Positions 45,330 through 53,029 of a stretch of 64,000 nt of DNA are shown piece by piece. The notes beneath the pieces are model-generated. The model worked only from the letters and a program-made list of their open reading frames with translations, made no database searches and was not told the origin of the DNA. Positions within the stretch are counted from its first letter, which is position 1, and the number at the start of each line of letters is the position of its first letter. The translations under genes were made by a program, and so were the position numbers. Origin of the DNA: CAVYEM01 sp963767635 (GTDB lineage: Bacteria > Vulcanimicrobiota > Vulcanimicrobiia > Vulcanimicrobiales > Vulcanimicrobiaceae); the NCBI GenBank assembly GCA_963767635.1, contig CAVYEM010000001.1:124001-188000 (forward strand), written 5' to 3'.

Positions 45330-46049
45330 CTAACTTTTTACGATCAGGCCTTGCCCGGTGGGTAAAGCTAAGACCTCAGTGCCCCGTCGACGTGAGAACT
45401 CGTCTATCGCCCGTTTTTGGTTGACGTGTAGACGCCAATTGTAATCGTCCAAGACGACGAGAGCGCCCGTCACCAATCGGTCCCAAAAATACTCCAACGC
45501 CGCCTTTTCCGGAGCAGCGGCGTTCATATCGATGGACAGGTATGCAATTTTCTGCGCCTGTACTTGCGTCAGCGATTCGGGAATTGGGCCTTTTATAAGC
45601 CGAACGTTAGGCAGTGCGGCGAATTTGCTTTGCACCGATGCAAACGTGTCCCCGTACTTGTACTTCTTGTCGAGCCCGAGCGCGCGTTCGGATTCCACGA
45701 ATTGCGCTTGCGGCATTCCTTCGAACGTGTCCATCAGATAAAATGTGCGCTCTCGCAACGCCGAGAAGTCGGCATATTCGACCGCAGCGCGAGAAAGGAT
45801 CCCTGTGTTCACGCCGCACTCGACAAAGTCGCCCTCGAGATGCCGTGCATTGTTCACGGCCCAGCAGCAGACATAGACGCGCCATTCGATGTGAGGGTTC
45901 GGGCCTAGGTTGTGGTCGTCTCCCAAACCTAGCCGATACGCTTTACGAAATTTTTCGTTATTCAGAAAATCGGCGTTGTGGACGGTAAACACGCCGTCCT
46001 GAGCATACTGAAGCGGCTCTCCGAGCATCCTGCTCACTCGGACCAGCAA
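45330..46049 (-). CDS. TylF/MycF-type sugar O-methyltransferase
   Basis: A 239-residue enzyme of the macrocin O-methyltransferase family. Seen: GDFVECGVNTGILSRAAVEY (SAM site), YLMDTFEGMP, the metal-binding Asp in YLSIDMNAAAPEKAALEYFW, and VVLDDYNWRLHVNQKRAIDEF ending LPTGQGLIVKS. These enzymes methylate hydroxyls of deoxysugars in a magnesium-dependent way. Here it most likely decorates the surface glycan of the cluster. TTG start. Confidence 0.82.
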   Translation of the reverse strand: MLVRVSRMLGEPLQYAQDGVFTVHNADFLNNEKFRKAYRLGLGDDHNLGPNPHIEWRVYVCCWAVNNARHLEGDFVECGVNTGILSRAAVEYADFSALRERTFYLMDTFEGMPQAQFVESERALGLDKKYKYGDTFASVQSKFAALPNVRLIKGPIPESLTQVQAQKIAYLSIDMNAAAPEKAALEYFWDRLVTGALVVLDDYNWRLHVNQKRAIDEFSRRRGTEVLALPTGQGLIVKS

Positions 46050-46121
46050 GTCTGCTCAAAACGTTATAGGCTAATCCCACGGAGCAGGTTGTTCCGGCCG
46101 GCGCTTGCGCTCCCTGCGCGG

Positions 46122-46604
46122 TTACGTGTTCCCAAAAGTCTTGACGTTCTTCAGCCCCGCGTCCTTAAACGTTTGCGCCACGTCCGGCGCTTCGCCGGAA
46201 TCGGCTTTGTAAACCACGACGCTGCGTCCCTCTTCGATCGCGTCGTTGTAGTTCTGAACCTGATCTTGCGGGATGGCGTACTGCGAGAGATGATCGATGA
46301 TGTGCGGTTCGGCGAAAAAGCCGATGTAGCGGTTGTCCGAGCTGATATTCGGAACTTGCGGTTCGCTGATGTTCGTGAGCATCGACATTCCGCCTGCGAT
46401 GACGTTGTGATCGGCGTCGCTCGTCACGTGCTCCTGACCGACGTGCATGTAATTGAGCACCGATTCCTCGTGCATCTCCGTCGGTGCATCCTTCGTGATA
46501 ACCGCCAGCTTTTCACAGTCCACCGTCTCCTGTGCGCACAGCGTGTCCTCTAAGTGCGCGGGGTCGGACGTATGCGAAATGCCGGTGACCAAATGCTCAG
46601 CCAA
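46122..46604 (-). CDS. YflT-like stress protein, paralogue 1
   Basis: A 160-residue protein that resembles general-stress-17M/YflT-type domains in its C-terminal part: HLSQYAIPQDQVQNYNDAIEEGRSVVVYKAD and APDVAQTFKDAGLKNVKTF. The N-terminus MAEHLVTGISHTSDPAHLEDTL and CEKLAVITKDAP is shared with the paralogue upstream. Two cysteines lie at the dimer-like N-terminal part. Function is unknown; in Bacillus such proteins belong to the general stress response. The region upstream carries a dispersed repeat and tandem repeats. Confidence 0.6.
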   Translation of the reverse strand: MAEHLVTGISHTSDPAHLEDTLCAQETVDCEKLAVITKDAPTEMHEESVLNYMHVGQEHVTSDADHNVIAGGMSMLTNISEPQVPNISSDNRYIGFFAEPHIIDHLSQYAIPQDQVQNYNDAIEEGRSVVVYKADSGEAPDVAQTFKDAGLKNVKTFGNT

Positions 46605-46623
46605 GATGGTTGCTCCTTCGACC

Positions 46624-46639
46624 CTTCGACATGCTCAGG
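46624..46639 (+). repeat. Dispersed palindromic repeat, copy 3
   Basis: CTTCGACATGCTCAGG, preceded by a partial second copy (CCTTCGACC at 46615-46623). It lies 20 bases upstream of the start of the minus-strand stress gene, where its promoter would be. Confidence 0.7.
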
Positions 46640-46640
46640 G

Positions 46641-46704
46641 TGACAAAATGCTGACGGTGACAAAATGCTGACGGTGACAAAATGCTGACGGTGACAAAAT
46701 GCTG
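46641..46704 (+). repeat. Tandem repeat, 17-base unit, 3.8 copies
   Basis: TGACAAAATGCTGACGG occurs at 46641, 46658, 46675 and, partly, 46692, without mismatch. It begins directly after the dispersed repeat core and fills the space between the two paralogous stress genes. It should be variable between strains and may affect expression of the gene at 46604. Confidence 0.9.
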
Positions 46705-46714
46705 GGGTGACGAA

Positions 46715-47173
46715 TCAGGGTGATACGGATGCGACGTTCGATTTGAACGTCCGTACTTTGCGTAAACCTGCCTCGCGGAACGCCGCCTCTACTGCGGGCG
46801 CCTCTTCGGCCGTGGCTTTGTAGGTCACCAGGCTGCGCCCTTCGGCAATGGCGGTGTTGTAGTTCTGCGCCTGGTCCGCCGGAATGAGCGGAAGCCCGCC
46901 CAGGTAATCGGCACCCCCGCCGTGGCCGACGAACGACGAGAGGGAAGCGTTGGAACCGCCCACTCCAGGGACCGCCGTGCCTCCCGCGCCCGTCATGATC
47001 GTGCTGCTGGAGGAGAGCGAAGATCCGCCGTGGCCGCGCTGGTGCGCTCCAGAAGCATCCGCTTTGGTAATGATGGACAAGCGCTCTTTGTGACAGTTGC
47101 AGCGTTCGAGAACCGCTTCGAGCGCGGCAGGATCGGACGTTTGCGCGATTCCGGTTACGAGAAGTTCAGTCAT
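46715..47173 (-). CDS. YflT-like stress protein, paralogue 2
   Basis: A 152-residue protein starting at ATG 47173 (MTELLVTGIAQTSDPAALE). The C-terminal domain (LIPADQAQNYNTAIAEGRSLVTYKA and AVEAAFREAGLRKVRTF) is clearly homologous to the next gene downstream. Between them lies a Gly/Ser-rich insert (about residues 50-90) absent from paralogue 1. Tandem duplication followed by divergence is the simplest history. The upstream longer frame adds residues without a ribosome site. Confidence 0.6.
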   Translation of the reverse strand: MTELLVTGIAQTSDPAALEAVLERCNCHKERLSIITKADASGAHQRGHGGSSLSSSSTIMTGAGGTAVPGVGGSNASLSSFVGHGGGADYLGGLPLIPADQAQNYNTAIAEGRSLVTYKATAEEAPAVEAAFREAGLRKVRTFKSNVASVSP

Positions 47174-47206
47174 ACAGCCCCCGACAAACTTCCAAGTTGA
47201 TAGCAA

Positions 47207-48412
47207 CTACGACATGGAGCGAACCGCTCGAGCGAGACGTTCGATGCCGGTACGGATTTTCTCTGGCGAGGAGTGCGAGAAATTCAGGCGCATGCCGTCG
47301 GTCACGTCCCGCCCGGGGTAGAACGACAGGCCCGGAACGAACGCGACCTTGAGCTGCGTGGAAGCTTCAAGCAGCTGTACCGTGTCGACGCCCCGCACCC
47401 GCGCCCACATGAACATGCCCCCGTCGGGATGGTTGAACGACACGTTCGCCGGCATAAACTCGGTCAGAGCATCGTGCATGACGTCGCGTCGATCGCCGTA
47501 CACTTGGACGATTGTCGCGAGATGGCGCTCGAACGCTTCGCGCTTGGAAACGTACCGCTCGAACACGTATTGCGCCAGCGTCCCGCTTTGCAGGTCCGCA
47601 CCTTGCTTTGCCAATACGAGCTTTTCGCGCACTTCCATGTCGTGGGTGGCCAGCCAGGCGATACGCATTCCGGGCGCCATGATTTTGCTGCCCGTTCCGC
47701 TGTAAATGATGGTCCCCGCACCCGAAAAGGAAGCCAGCGAGGGCAGATGCTCGCCGCCGAAGCGCAGCTCTCCGTACGGATCGTCCTCGACGATCGGTAC
47801 GCCGAAGTGTTCGCAGATGCGCACGATCCGCTCTCGCCGCTCGCCCGAGAGCGTGCGGCCGGTGGGGTTTTGAAAGTTCGGCACGACGTACAGGAATTTG
47901 GGCAGCGGCTGCGCGTGCGCCAGCACGTGCTCCAGCGATTCCGGCACCATCCCGTCCTCGTCCGTATCGGCGACCAAGTAGCGCGCCTGATACGCGTCAA
48001 ACGCTTGAATAGCACCCAGATACGACGGATTTTCGAGCACGACATGGTCGCCGGGGTCGATAAAAATCTTCCCTAGCAGGTCCAGGCCCTGCTGGGAACC
48101 GTTCACGACCAAGGTTTCCTGCGGCTCGTACGGCGTTCCCAGCCGCCTCGTGAGGCGATCCGCTATCCACAAACGCAACTCGGGGATTCCGTCCGTGACG
48201 CTGTACTGCAGCGCCTGCGGACCCACATCGCGCATGACTTCGCGCGTGCATTCGGTGATGGCTTCCGTCGGAAAGAGCTCGGGCGCGGGCAACCCGCCGC
48301 CGAACGAGATCACGTCGGGGCGTTGCGTGACCTTGAGCATCTCGCGAATCGTCGAAGCGCGCATACGGGACGTCCGCGCCGCAAAGCGGGCGGTCCGCTG
48401 GATGGTAGCCAT
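47207..48412 (-). CDS. PLP-dependent aminotransferase, class I/II (2-aminoadipate/LysN type)
   Basis: A 401-residue fold-type I aminotransferase: MLKVTQRPDVISFGGGLPAPELFPTE, VVNGSQQGLDLLGKIFIDPGD, VPNFQNPTGRTLSG with the PLP-contacting Asn, EDDPYGELRF, and SGTGSKIMAPGMR with the Schiff-base Lys, then MRLNFSH with the carboxylate-binding Arg. Closest by motif are LysN-type 2-aminoadipate and broad-range aromatic/branched-chain transaminases. The ATG at 48412 opens the conserved region. Substrate is not certain; lysine-related use fits the rest of the window but is inference. Confidence 0.85.
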   Translation of the reverse strand: MATIQRTARFAARTSRMRASTIREMLKVTQRPDVISFGGGLPAPELFPTEAITECTREVMRDVGPQALQYSVTDGIPELRLWIADRLTRRLGTPYEPQETLVVNGSQQGLDLLGKIFIDPGDHVVLENPSYLGAIQAFDAYQARYLVADTDEDGMVPESLEHVLAHAQPLPKFLYVVPNFQNPTGRTLSGERRERIVRICEHFGVPIVEDDPYGELRFGGEHLPSLASFSGAGTIIYSGTGSKIMAPGMRIAWLATHDMEVREKLVLAKQGADLQSGTLAQYVFERYVSKREAFERHLATIVQVYGDRRDVMHDALTEFMPANVSFNHPDGGMFMWARVRGVDTVQLLEASTQLKVAFVPGLSFYPGRDVTDGMRLNFSHSSPEKIRTGIERLARAVRSMS

Positions 48413-48524
48413 ACGTTTCCGTATTCCCTGAAATCGGCGACTTGCCATAGCGGGCCGGTCCGCCAAATGGCCCATCCGCGCAGCTAATCGGCCGTCCGGC
48501 CGTAAATGGCCGGCCTTGACGTCA

Positions 48525-48555
48525 ATGCATGCAGTTATGCATGTTTATATGCGTG
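48525..48555 (+). promoter_or_regulatory. Three 7-base iterons at exact 12-base spacing, candidate VapBC operator
   Basis: ATGCATG at 48525-48531 and 48537-48543 and ATGCGTG at 48549-48555. The last copy overlaps the GTG start of vapB. A TTGACG lies just upstream at 48516. Regular spacing of one helical turn plus one to two bases is what an oligomeric antitoxin-toxin complex would bind. Confidence 0.6.
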
Positions 48556-48754
48556 CGAACGACGTTGATCATCCAAGACGAACTTCTCGAGCGCGCCCGG
48601 CAGTCTTTCGGGCATTCAAGAAAAGACGGCGCTCGTTCATGCGGGTCTCAATGCGTTGATCGCGCGCGAATCGGCGAAACGCCTTGCCGCCCTGGGTGGT
48701 ACCGAGCAGGAGGCTCGGTCCGTTCCAAGGCGTGGAACAAAACCTTGTCGATGA
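48553..48754 (+). CDS. vapB: VapB-type antitoxin, one-base frameshift
   Basis: From GTG 48553 the frame reads VRTTLIIQDELLERARQSFG. Removing one G in the run near 48608-48613 gives IQEKTALVHAGLNALIARESAKRLAALGG and a stop TGA at 48752-48754 that overlaps the vapC ATG. This is the classical VapB layout: DNA-binding N-terminus, helix, and the RESAKRLAALGG linker before the toxin-binding tail. The reconstructed length is about 66 residues. Confidence 0.75.
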
Positions 48755-49110
48755 TTCTGGTCGATACATCGGTATGGATCGACCATTTTCGCGCGGGTAA
48801 TAAGACTCTTGGAAAGATGCTGCATGACGGTCTGGTAATGACGCACCCTTTCGTGATTGGCGAGCTTGCATGCGGCAACTTACGGAATCGCGCAGAGATT
48901 CTTGCCAATCTTTCTGCATTGCCGCAAGTAACGTCCGCGCGACACGAAGACGTCCTGCACTTCATCGACGAGCACCGGCTTGGGGGAAGCGGTGCCGGAT
49001 GGATCGACGCGCATCTGCTGGTCTGTGCGCGACTTTCCAACTGTCGCCTGTGGTCGTTGGATAAAGCGCTAACACGCGCGCAGTCATTCATGCTGAATGC
49101 ACGTGGCTGA
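48751..49110 (+). CDS. vapC: VapC-type PIN ribonuclease toxin
   Basis: A 119-residue PIN-domain protein: MILVDTSVWIDHF with the first catalytic Asp, VIGELACGNLRNRAEIL with the conserved Glu, and GAGWIDAHLLVCARLSNCRLWSLDKAL with two further acidic residues. It should cleave tRNA or rRNA when released from VapB. The ATG overlaps the vapB stop (ATGA), the usual organisation. Confidence 0.87.
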   Translation: MILVDTSVWIDHFRAGNKTLGKMLHDGLVMTHPFVIGELACGNLRNRAEILANLSALPQVTSARHEDVLHFIDEHRLGGSGAGWIDAHLLVCARLSNCRLWSLDKALTRAQSFMLNARG

Positions 49111-49497
49111 GCGCTTCCGCCTTGAACGCCTTGAGAGAGCGTGCGGTTCCCTGTGGCGCACGTCTGCGAGCCGCTCCGATCGGCCGCATAGGCGCCGCGT
49201 GTTCGCGGCTTTTGAGGGCGCCTCGTGTTCGAGGGCGACGCGGATCGTCGCATTTAGCCGGCGACAGCGTGCCGTCGCCAAAAACGCCGAGCGACCGTCC
49301 GAGTGAGGTGTCCCGCGCTGCGGCAGGCGTTCTGCTGGCAGTTCCTCCTGATAGTAAGCTTATCAAGAGTGCTTCCGAGTCGAAGACAGATCCCCGGCAT
49401 TTAGGCGGGGGCATGCTTAAATCCGATCAATGTTAGGCCCCCGATGCGGCGCTCTTTTGTCCGATTATGGTGTAGTAGACAGAAAGGAAGGGGAGCC
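49111..49497. other. Intergenic stretch, no gene recognised
   Basis: About 390 bases between two toxin-antitoxin modules. Short frames exist on both strands but none has family-like sequence or a ribosome site. A C-run and a G-run (49392-49411) could pair weakly. No promoter or known element could be assigned with confidence. Confidence 0.6.
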
Positions 49498-49749
49498 GTG
49501 CGGAAAATGCCGACAGTAGACGAAAAAGTTACCCTACAGGACCGAAATCAAGTGACGATTCCGAAAACGGTGGTTAAAGCCCGCGGTCTGCGCCGGGGAC
49601 AAGCCATGATCGTCCACATCGATGAGGATCGCCCGAACGAAATCATACTGCGCCTAATCCGCGAGAGTTACGCCGGCGCGCTTACCGAAGTGTTCGCCGG
49701 TATCGACACCCAGAAATATCTCGATGAGGAGCGCACGAGTTGGGAGTAA
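49498..49749 (+). CDS. AbrB/MazE-type antitoxin (SpoVT-AbrB fold)
   Basis: An 83-residue swapped-hairpin DNA-binding protein: VTLQDRNQVTIPKTVVKARGLRRGQAMIVHID is the AbrB-type fold. The C-terminal half (GALTEVFAGIDTQKYLDEERTSWE) would bind the toxin. The GTG at 49498 follows GGAAGGGGAG with good spacing; ATG 49507 is the alternative. A PIN-domain gene follows 33 bases later, completing a module. Confidence 0.8.
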   Translation: MRKMPTVDEKVTLQDRNQVTIPKTVVKARGLRRGQAMIVHIDEDRPNEIILRLIRESYAGALTEVFAGIDTQKYLDEERTSWE

Positions 49750-49782
49750 ACCGGCGAGCTTGACCAAAAGCCTGGACGATCA

Positions 49783-50240
49783 TTGAATACTGCTCGACAC
49801 GTCGGTCCTGCTCGTCTACTTTAACCCTGCGGGATCCGACGCATGGTGTGGCGCGAATTCTTCTTGACGACCTTGTGCGCAGGGGCACAGACCCGGCGAT
49901 CGTCTCACCGGTAACGTTGATGGAATTGCTCGTCGGCCCTCTACGCACATCGCCGGCGCACGGACAGACCGTACACACGTTCATCACAAATTTTCCGAAT
50001 CTGGTGTTTGTCTCGACCGGCCTTTCCGTTGCGCAAAAGGCCGCGAGCTTGCGCGCCACGCACAACTTCAAGACGCCAGACGCACTTGTCATTGCCACTG
50101 GGATCATATCCCAAGTGGGACATTTGGTGACAAACGACGATCGGTGGCGGGCGAAATTTTCGCCGATCAAAGACCGCGTCCAAATTACGATGTTGGCTGA
50201 TTATCTGAACTACGTAACAAGGCGCTTTAAACTATTGTAG
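49783..50240 (+). CDS. PIN-domain toxin, two frameshifts
   Basis: The C-terminal two-thirds (from about 49848) are in one frame: ARILLDDLVRRGTDPAIVSPVTLMELLVGPLR, KTPDALVIATGIISQVGHLVTNDDRW, which carry the conserved Glu and Asp of PIN nucleases. The expected beginning, LLDTSVLLVYFNPAGSDAW with the first catalytic Asp, is present just upstream in another frame, and a TTG near 49783 could start it if one base is restored. Breaks lie near 49788 and 49845. It pairs with the AbrB-type antitoxin. Confidence 0.65.
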
Positions 50241-50303
50241 CCGGCGTTCTTCTTCGGACCTTGTGGGCTAGCCAACTAGTCAACCATTCGCTACTATGAT
50301 GAC

Positions 50304-50545
50304 ATGAAGAAAGTCGGCGTGTTTGAGGGGAAAACGCACTTCTCGGCGCTCATTGATCAGGCGAGGAACGGGCAGACCATTATCGTCACAAAAAACGGCG
50401 AGCCTGTTGCCCAAATCGGCCCTATCCCGAGGACGCCCTCGCGCAAGCACGCAATGGAGGCGATGAAGCGCATCCTCTCAGAGCGAGGCAACGCTCGGAA
50501 AAGTGACGATTCGCGAGCTGAATCGACGAGGGACGACGCTATTAA
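50304..50545 (+). CDS. Phd/YefM-type antitoxin, two frameshifts
   Basis: The frame from ATG 50304 reads MKKVGVFEGKTHFSALIDQARNG and IIVTKNGEPVAQIGP, the Phd fold. Removing one G near 50486 restores RILSERATLGKVTIREL, and removing one A at 50521 restores IDEGRRY and a TAA at 50543-50545. This tail is the conserved toxin-binding end of the family. Without these repairs the frame reads through into the next gene and gives a false antitoxin-toxin fusion. Confidence 0.75.
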
Positions 50546-50960
50546 AGCTGTCGGCATCCTGGATGCGTCGGCGGCGATTGCGTGGCTGTTCGTCGATGAA
50601 CGCGATGAAGCCGCAGTGGCGATGGCGCAAGCCGTCGCTCGTCAAAGCGCCGTTGTGCCCCCGTTGTTTCGCTGGGAAGTCCAGAACGCGTTGCTGATGG
50701 CCGTACGGCGCAAGCGTCTCTCGTTAGACGGGGTTGCCGCTGCGCTGCAGGCCTTGGACGAGCTCGATTGTGAAGTGGATCGCTTCATCGCCGGCTCGCC
50801 ACTGGCAACCGGCTTAGAGTATGCACAGCGGTTCTCGTTGCCGGCTTACGACGCGGCCTATTTGGAACTTGGCGTTCGGCGCCGTCTGCCGATCATGACC
50901 AGGGACGAGAACCTTGCCCGAGCGGCAGCAACTCTCGACCTGCTATGGGCGGCCGCGTAG
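50541..50960 (+). CDS. PIN-domain toxin partner of the Phd-type antitoxin
   Basis: The coding part starts at about 50550 with GILDASAAIAWLFVDE (first catalytic Asp) and includes PPLFRWEVQNALLMAVRRKRL (conserved Glu) and LPAYDAAYLELGVRRRLPIMTRDENL (two Asp). No ATG, GTG or TTG is in place; ATT at 50541 or a lost base could explain it. It directly follows the antitoxin. The same antitoxin-toxin type occurs at 62 kb. Confidence 0.78.
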   Translation: MKAVGILDASAAIAWLFVDERDEAAVAMAQAVARQSAVVPPLFRWEVQNALLMAVRRKRLSLDGVAAALQALDELDCEVDRFIAGSPLATGLEYAQRFSLPAYDAAYLELGVRRRLPIMTRDENLARAAATLDLLWAAA

Positions 50961-50966
50961 CGGGCC

Positions 50967-51824
50967 CTACGCCGCGGTCATCGGCGGCCCGCTGATCGGC
51001 GGACGCGGTGCTCCCGGCGTGCCGGGGCCCATGAACCGGGTCTCGCGAACGAACGCCAGGATCGCGGCGCCCAAGCCGACCAAGCACACCAGCCCAGTGA
51101 CCAGACCGCCGACGATCGGCAGTATTTCCGCGGCGCTGATCACGATGAGGCCTAAGATCAAGGCGCCGAGCGGCGAGGGCGTGCCGTGCGGACGGATCAG
51201 CTCGTACAGCCGGCGTCCGATCAGCAGTCCAAGCGCGGCTTGACCGATGAGAATGCCGGCAAAGATTGCGATCATCTCGACGGGGATGAGCGGCCAGCCG
51301 ATGAGGCTGATGAACAGCAGTACGGCAACCGGCACGATCGCCACCAGCGCCAGCACGCCGACCGCGGCGGAGAGTCCGGGATGATGTTCGACGCGATCCA
51401 GCGCCGCGCGAACGCGCACCGGAAAGATCAGAAACACCAGCACGACGATGACGCTGTACGCCAGGCGCACCATCAGTCTTTCGTTCTCGCGCGCGATCGT
51501 GCCCGACGTGCCGGGCACCCACGGCACCCACGACGTCAAACCGCCGCCGTACTGGTTGACTGAACCGGTGATAACCGAACCGGGATCCGACCGCACCGTC
51601 CCGCCGTAGGTGTTGACGTCGCCGTTCACGCGTCCGTCGACGATGGCATCGCCCCCGAACACCGTGATGTCGCCGTCGACGACTTGATCCGAATCCACGG
51701 CGACGTTGCCGAAATACACGCCGCCGTGCGTAATCGACTGGGTGTGGGCCGAAGCCGGCGCAAGCGTTGCCGCAACGGCCACGACGAACGCGGCAAGGAT
51801 CAGGGCGATACGATGGTTTTTCAT
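50967..51824 (-). CDS. Exported bactofilin-like/polymer-forming domain plus membrane helices
   Basis: A 285-residue protein. A signal peptide (RIALILAAFVVAVAATLAPASAH) is followed by right-handed beta-helix-type repeats (VAVDSDQVVDGDITVFGGDAIVDGRVNGDVNTYGG), as in bactofilins and polymer-forming domains. About five hydrophobic helices follow, with a Pro/Gly-rich tail. A GGGAGG ribosome site precedes ATG 51824, which overlaps the upstream stop (ATGA). It belongs to the sigma/anti-sigma operon and may sense or report envelope state. Confidence 0.75.
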   Translation of the reverse strand: MKNHRIALILAAFVVAVAATLAPASAHTQSITHGGVYFGNVAVDSDQVVDGDITVFGGDAIVDGRVNGDVNTYGGTVRSDPGSVITGSVNQYGGGLTSWVPWVPGTSGTIARENERLMVRLAYSVIVVLVFLIFPVRVRAALDRVEHHPGLSAAVGVLALVAIVPVAVLLFISLIGWPLIPVEMIAIFAGILIGQAALGLLIGRRLYELIRPHGTPSPLGALILGLIVISAAEILPIVGGLVTGLVCLVGLGAAILAFVRETRFMGPGTPGAPRPPISGPPMTAA

Positions 51825-52381
51825 GAAGCGGCCTCCCGGGAGGGTGCGAGCTGTGCGGCTAAACGCGGCCGCACGACGAAATAGAGCAGCGCGAACGCGC
51901 CGGCGATGGCGATGTCGACGAGCAGCACGCCGATGCCGAACGCGGCGAGCGACGGAAACGTGTGAGAAAGGCCGTGCGAGACGTTTGCGGCAAACGATCC
52001 TGAAACCACGCCCGCGCGAGAGAGTCCCATAGCGACCAGGGTCAGCACGGCATTCGGCGTCGTGCCGGTGAGCGCCATGCCCGCGATCGTCGCGACCCAT
52101 GCGGCCGCGGAGTAAAGGGCGAGGAAGCTCCAAAACGGGTGCTCGCGCGCACGCGGTGCCGGAAGGGCTTGCACGTCCGCCATGACGGCAAAAGTGAAGT
52201 TCTCGGCGAGCTCGGGCGTGCGCGTCGTCACGAGCAGCGCATCGACGACTTTGAGTTCCTCGATCAGCGCGCGGCAGTTCGAACAGCCGCGCACGTGCGC
52301 CGTGACGTCGGCCATCTGACGCGGCTTGAGCGCACCTTCGACGTATCGATCGAGCAGCGCTTCACAAGACGAGCAGCGCAT
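51821..52381 (-). CDS. Anti-sigma factor with zinc-finger (zf-HC2) N-terminus
   Basis: A 186-residue membrane protein. MRCSSCEALLDRYVEGAL and HVRGCSNCRALIEEL give the His-x3-Cys-x2-Cys zinc motif of anti-sigma factors. Two to three hydrophobic helices follow (for example LALYSAAAWVATIAGMAL and GIGVLLVDIAIAGAFALLYFVV). The AAGGAG site fits the ATG at 52381 better than the ATG at 52387, so the start is set there. It overlaps the sigma gene by 20 bases and should hold that sigma factor at the membrane. Confidence 0.85.
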   Translation of the reverse strand: MRCSSCEALLDRYVEGALKPRQMADVTAHVRGCSNCRALIEELKVVDALLVTTRTPELAENFTFAVMADVQALPAPRAREHPFWSFLALYSAAAWVATIAGMALTGTTPNAVLTLVAMGLSRAGVVSGSFAANVSHGLSHTFPSLAAFGIGVLLVDIAIAGAFALLYFVVRPRLAAQLAPSREAAS

Positions 52382-52994
52382 TGGCATCTCCTTTTGCAGC
52401 GGCGCTGCGCAGTGCGTGCGCTTCACGCTCGCGCATCTTTTGCGCGAGCGCGATTTTGCCGCGATGGATGAGCGTCTTCACGTTGCCGAGCGAGAGGCCC
52501 AGCGTGCTCGCGATGGTGTGATATTCCATGTTGTTGTAATAGCGCAACGCTAGCACCGTGCGCGTGCGCTCCGGCAGATCTGCCAGGGCCGCGCGCAGTT
52601 CGCGTTCGGATTCTTGCCGCAGCACGCCGCCGGCCGGGTCGCTTTCGCCGGAGAGGTCCGGCAGCGCGTTCTCCAAAGAGCGATCTTCGGGAAGTTCCTG
52701 GGTTTGAACGCGCCGCTGGGATTTGCCCAAATGCGTGCGCACGACGTTGCGGGCAATTTGATACACCCACGTCGAAAATTTGCCGAGCGCAGGGTTGAAC
52801 GTGTCGAGGTGCGCGTACACGCGCAGGAACGTCTCTTGTGAAAGGTCGGCGACGTCCGACGGACTGCGCACTGCGGCGCTGATGAAAGTTGCGATCCCAC
52901 GTTTGTAGCGGTCGACCAATACGGAGAAGAGCTCGCGCTCGCCGTTACGGACTCGCCGCACCAGAGCCTCGTCGCTCTGCTCTCCGATCGCCAT
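52362..52994 (-). CDS. ECF-type RNA polymerase sigma factor
   Basis: A 210-residue sigma-70 family protein. Region 2 reads LFSVLVDRYKRGIATFISAAV, DLSQETFLRVYAHLDTFN and FSTWVYQIARNVVRTHLGK; region 4 reads ALADLPERTRTVLALRYYNNMEYHTIASTLGLSLGNVKTLIHRGKIAL, a complete helix-turn-helix. It heads an operon with a zinc-finger anti-sigma factor and a bactofilin-like membrane protein, which suggests an envelope-stress regulon. Confidence 0.93.
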   Translation of the reverse strand: MAIGEQSDEALVRRVRNGERELFSVLVDRYKRGIATFISAAVRSPSDVADLSQETFLRVYAHLDTFNPALGKFSTWVYQIARNVVRTHLGKSQRRVQTQELPEDRSLENALPDLSGESDPAGGVLRQESERELRAALADLPERTRTVLALRYYNNMEYHTIASTLGLSLGNVKTLIHRGKIALAQKMREREAHALRSAAAKGDANALLVL

Positions 52995-53029
52995 ACTCCT
53001 TCGATTCGAGTTCTTGGAGGCTTCTACCG

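Noticed and set aside
46641..46704. CRISPR-like array
   Set aside because: The units are contiguous 17-mers without spacers and no cas gene is present.
48450..48520. GGCC-rich palindromes upstream of vapB as a terminator or integration site
   Set aside because: No T-run follows and no integrase is nearby; the motif is short and expected in GC-rich DNA.
50304..50960. A single 218-codon frame that looks like a Phd antitoxin fused to a PIN toxin
   Set aside because: Two one-base repairs restore the normal antitoxin ending with its own stop before the toxin begins, and the frame between the domains encodes nothing family-like.
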